Part shown: piece after piece, positions 61,661 through 64,000 of the stretch
Layout: the number at the start of each line of letters is the position of its first letter
Position numbering within the stretch: position 1 is the first letter of the stretch
Assembly: GCF_020509005.1 (NCBI RefSeq)
Contig: NC_063015.1
Coordinates: 1,054,001-1,118,000 of the forward strand
Length of the DNA stretch: 64,000 bases
Source: Fulvia fulva
Taxonomy: Eukaryota; Ascomycota; Dothideomycetes; Mycosphaerellales; Mycosphaerellaceae
Reading direction: 5' to 3'
Position numbers and translations under genes: made by a program
Notes under the pieces: generated by a model
What the model saw: only the letters and a program-made list of their open reading frames with translations
Told to the model about the DNA's origin: nothing
Databases searched by the model: none

Positions 61661-63083
61661 ATGCTTCGATGCGCTTCGATCTGTCATTGGCTCGCTTCGT
61701 GCATCCTCGCAGTCTCGTCTAAAAGACTGCCTGGAGCGGACCGGATGCACGACAAATACCATGTTCGGCCATTCCACATCGATCTGTCTAGGGGCGTACC
61801 AAGAATGCTCGATCTTGTTCAGAATACCCATCTTCCTAAGGAACCAGAGTATCCCGGCCTTGGAGACTCCGCTGGCATTGATCTTGACGTGTTGAAAGGC
61901 ATGCGGGAACAATGGTTAACCACGTTTGACTGGAACAAGGAACAAGAGAGCCTGAACGAATTCAAGCACTATGCAGCCGTGATCGAAGGCCTCACGATTC
62001 ACTTCATCCACGAGACGTCGAATGAACCTGGAGCAATTCCCTTGATACTGAATCATGGATGGCCAGGGTCCTTTCTGGAATTCGTCCCACTGATCGAGGA
62101 TCTGAAATCGCACGGTAAGACATCGACAGGCAAGGACGTCTCTTTCCACGTTGTCATACCATCGTTGCCAGGCTTTGCCTTCTCCTCAGCTCCGCCAGTC
62201 AACTGGACTGTTCACGACACTGCAAGAGTGTACAACACTCTGATGACAGAAGTGCTGGGCTACGAGACGTTCGCCACATTTGGCACAGATTGGGGAGGCG
62301 CTCCGTCATACAGTCTTTACAACAACTTCAACAAGACGACTCGAGCAGCTCACTTCGCCTTCATACCCTTTCTGCCTCTCACGTCAGAGCAGCTCGCAGT
62401 TAAGAACATCACCCTTGATCCTTTGGAGACTTTCGAGCAAGCAGGACTTGAAGCTTGGTATGGCACCGGCAGTGCTTACTTGGAGGAGCAGACGACGAAG
62501 GTAAGCTATGACTCCAGTGATTGCGAAGTATAAGCTGACGCTTGAAGGTAGCCGAACACAATTGGCCTTGCTCTCTACGACAATCCTGTCGGCCAGCTTG
62601 CATGGATTGGCGAGAAGTTCATCAACTGTGAGCAGACTTTGCCATTCACGCAAGTGTACCCACCACTGACGACTATAAGGGTCCGATCCGAGGCAAGGCA
62701 CGGCTCCTTCAGTCGTGACGCACAACGAGATCCTGCGCTCAGTCTCTTTGTACTACCTTACCAAGTCTTTTGTGTCCTCAGTCTTCATATACTTTCAAAA
62801 CGCAGCGACCGGTTTCTCAGCCGACTACACTAAGGCGAAGACGGACGCACCCTTGCTTTTCAGCGCTTTCAAGTACAACGTCGCTTTTTGGCCTCCCGAG
62901 ATGGTGGCGAGAGTTGGGAACCTTGTCTACTACAAGAGTGAGTTCTTGACGTACCAAGGATTACTTCGTGGCAGGTACTGACTATGGACAGATCATGACT
63001 TTGGCGGACATTTCCCAGGCGTCGATAATCCACCTGCGCTACTGGCAGACTTGAGGGAGATTGGGACGCACTGGAGCGACTGA
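61661..63083 (+). CDS. Epoxide hydrolase (EHN plus alpha/beta hydrolase)
   Basis: Four exons, 61661-62500, 62552-62627, 62680-62937 and 62992-63083, with introns of 51, 52 and 54 bp; 421 residues. The N-terminal EHN domain has RPFHIDLSRGVPRMLDLV and GIDLDVLKGMREQWL. The hydrolase core shows the oxyanion motif HGWPGSF near residue 131, the nucleophile Asp near 209 in FGTDWGGAP, and the final catalytic His in HDFGGHFPGVD, read only after the last splice. Such enzymes open epoxides to vicinal diols, detoxifying xenobiotics or finishing secondary metabolites. The first 28 residues (MLRCASICHWLASCILAVSS) are hydrophobic and could be a membrane anchor or signal, which is atypical but seen in microsomal-type relatives. 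All catalytic residues are intact. Confidence 0.92.
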
Positions 63084-63457
63084 GGGATTTCCCGTCGAAC
63101 AAAAGCGCCTTGAACGGCGAGAGCTCTCATTAGTATCGTGGTACATGGATCTCGATGGTATCGAGCAATGCTTGAAGCGCTATATTTGAAGAAGACAGCT
63201 TAGAACAATGACGTGAAATGAGAAATGGCACGGAGACACAGTCAGCGCAACATGACCAGCCGGCCAAAGAGAGGTATGCATTTCCAGCGCGCGAGGCGAC
63301 GCTCTTCTCCACAAGAAAAGGAGGCAAATGGTATCTTCCTTGCTGGCTCTGTGGCTCAGCACCCAAACTCCGTGATGCGTCAGGCTTAGGGAGTACAGCC
63401 GGAACGATGGAGCTATGCTCCAAGCGCCCGCCCGTATCCCACCGCCGTCAGATGTTC
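63084..63457. other. Intergenic region between convergent genes
   Basis: About 370 bases separating the epoxide hydrolase and the partial minus-strand gene. No feature recognised. Confidence 0.4.
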
Positions 63458-63998
63458 TCAGCGCCCACCCTGCGCCCAGTACTGTTGCCAGCACCACAGT
63501 CTCCATGCCTCGTAGGCCGCCTTCGCCTTCGCCTCCGCCTCCGCCGCTCTCCTCGCCTCCAACACCGCCGCCGTCTGCTCCGCCAATGCCCTCCTGGCCA
63601 ACTCCCACACCCTCTCCATCTCATCCACCTCTTCGTCTGTCATGGGATAGCAGATCCCGAAGCCGCGCAAGACTTCTTTCATAACATCAACCGCGCCATT
63701 GCAATCTTGGTCTACGGCGCCGATGCTAGCTTCAACCACGTCGGCCTTCTCGTGGTTGGTGAAGGTGGATGGGCCATTGCCCGCGCGAAGGATGTAGAGT
63801 GACAGCTCTTGGCTGTCTGCCACGTAGGAGAGGAACTCCTCGGTGGATGCGCGGCCCTCGTAAAAATCGTGGAAGTCTCCTACAAATTGTTAGACGAACG
63901 GTGCGTGAAGCATTGGATGGCTCTGTAGTAGCGTTGTAAAACGTACTCTTGCTGTCTCCAGCCTCTCGCCACTGTGCTCTGCACATCTCACGGGCGAC
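63458..63998 (-). CDS. Unknown protein, C-terminal part (partial at window end)
   Basis: Two exons are visible: 63998-63947, continuing beyond the window, and 63879-63458, with a 67-bp intron (GTACGT to TTGTAG, phase 1). About 157 residues are seen. The sequence reads CRAQWREAGDSKRDFHDFYEGRA-like text across the splice, then LSYVADSQELSLYILRAG, GFGICYPMTDEEVDEMERV and a strongly Ala/Glu-rich C-terminal helix (LEARRAAEAEAKAKAAYEAW) that should be a coiled coil. No family recognised. The splice and the continuous reading on both sides make the gene credible; its start and any N-terminal domain lie outside the window. Confidence 0.6.
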
Positions 63999-64000
63999 GC

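Noticed and set aside
1..64000. CRISPR arrays, prokaryotic operons or riboswitches
   Set aside because: Introns and gene content are fungal; no spaced direct-repeat array was seen.
1..64000. tRNA and rRNA genes
   Set aside because: No convincing B-box or rRNA segment was noticed by eye; a tRNAscan-SE run would be needed to exclude tRNAs.

Overview
The window is nuclear DNA from a filamentous ascomycete (Pezizomycotina), most likely a dothideomycete. Supporting signs are many spliceosomal introns of about 49-65 bp with GTRNGT-type donors and CTRAC-type branch sites, Zn2Cys6 regulators, a HET-domain gene, a fungal FLC/TRP-like protein and one AT-rich, transition-riddled transposable-element remnant. 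The class-level placement is inference from gene content.

Layout. 0-9 kb: the 3' end of a 6-phosphogluconate dehydrogenase gene, a kinesin-8 (Kip3-like) gene, an NADPH:quinone-reductase-type dehydrogenase and a HET-domain gene. 8.8-22 kb: an accessory-looking stretch with a small LPxELRNxIY gene, a decayed CAP-Gly plus protein-kinase gene, an eight-cysteine secreted protein, a ZIP zinc transporter, a broken small secreted protein, a GlcG-like secreted protein with a damaged splice site and the KEOPS subunit Cgi121. A 624-bp element with terminal inverted repeats and TAA duplications follows. 23-36 kb: a Zn2Cys6 regulator, a 1212-residue FLC/TRP-like membrane protein, a tandem pair of an unrecognised gene family and a berberine-bridge-type FAD oxidase.

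36-52 kb is unusually rich in paralogs. It holds four of the five SprT-like zinc-metallopeptidase genes in the window (the fifth is at 60.4 kb), two REX4-like DEDDh exonuclease genes, two ELF1 genes (one with a broken zinc site), and a second copy of the LPxELRNxIY gene that keeps the 5' UTR and UTR intron of the 8.8 kb copy. Single-copy housekeeping genes are interspersed: TFB5, a GFA-family protein, MsrA and a small membrane protein. 52-64 kb: a C2H2 plus Zn2Cys6 regulator, a PRISE-type reductase with a frameshift, an aquaporin, a long foldback repeat, the last SprT-like gene, an epoxide hydrolase and the 3' part of an unknown gene.

No single metabolic cluster is evident. The main themes are local duplication and divergence of small genes, and several genes broken by single-base changes. 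Some of those breaks lie in homopolymers and could be assembly errors. Multi-exon genes are given as spans, with exon limits in the evidence; these were inferred by hand from splice signals and frame continuity.
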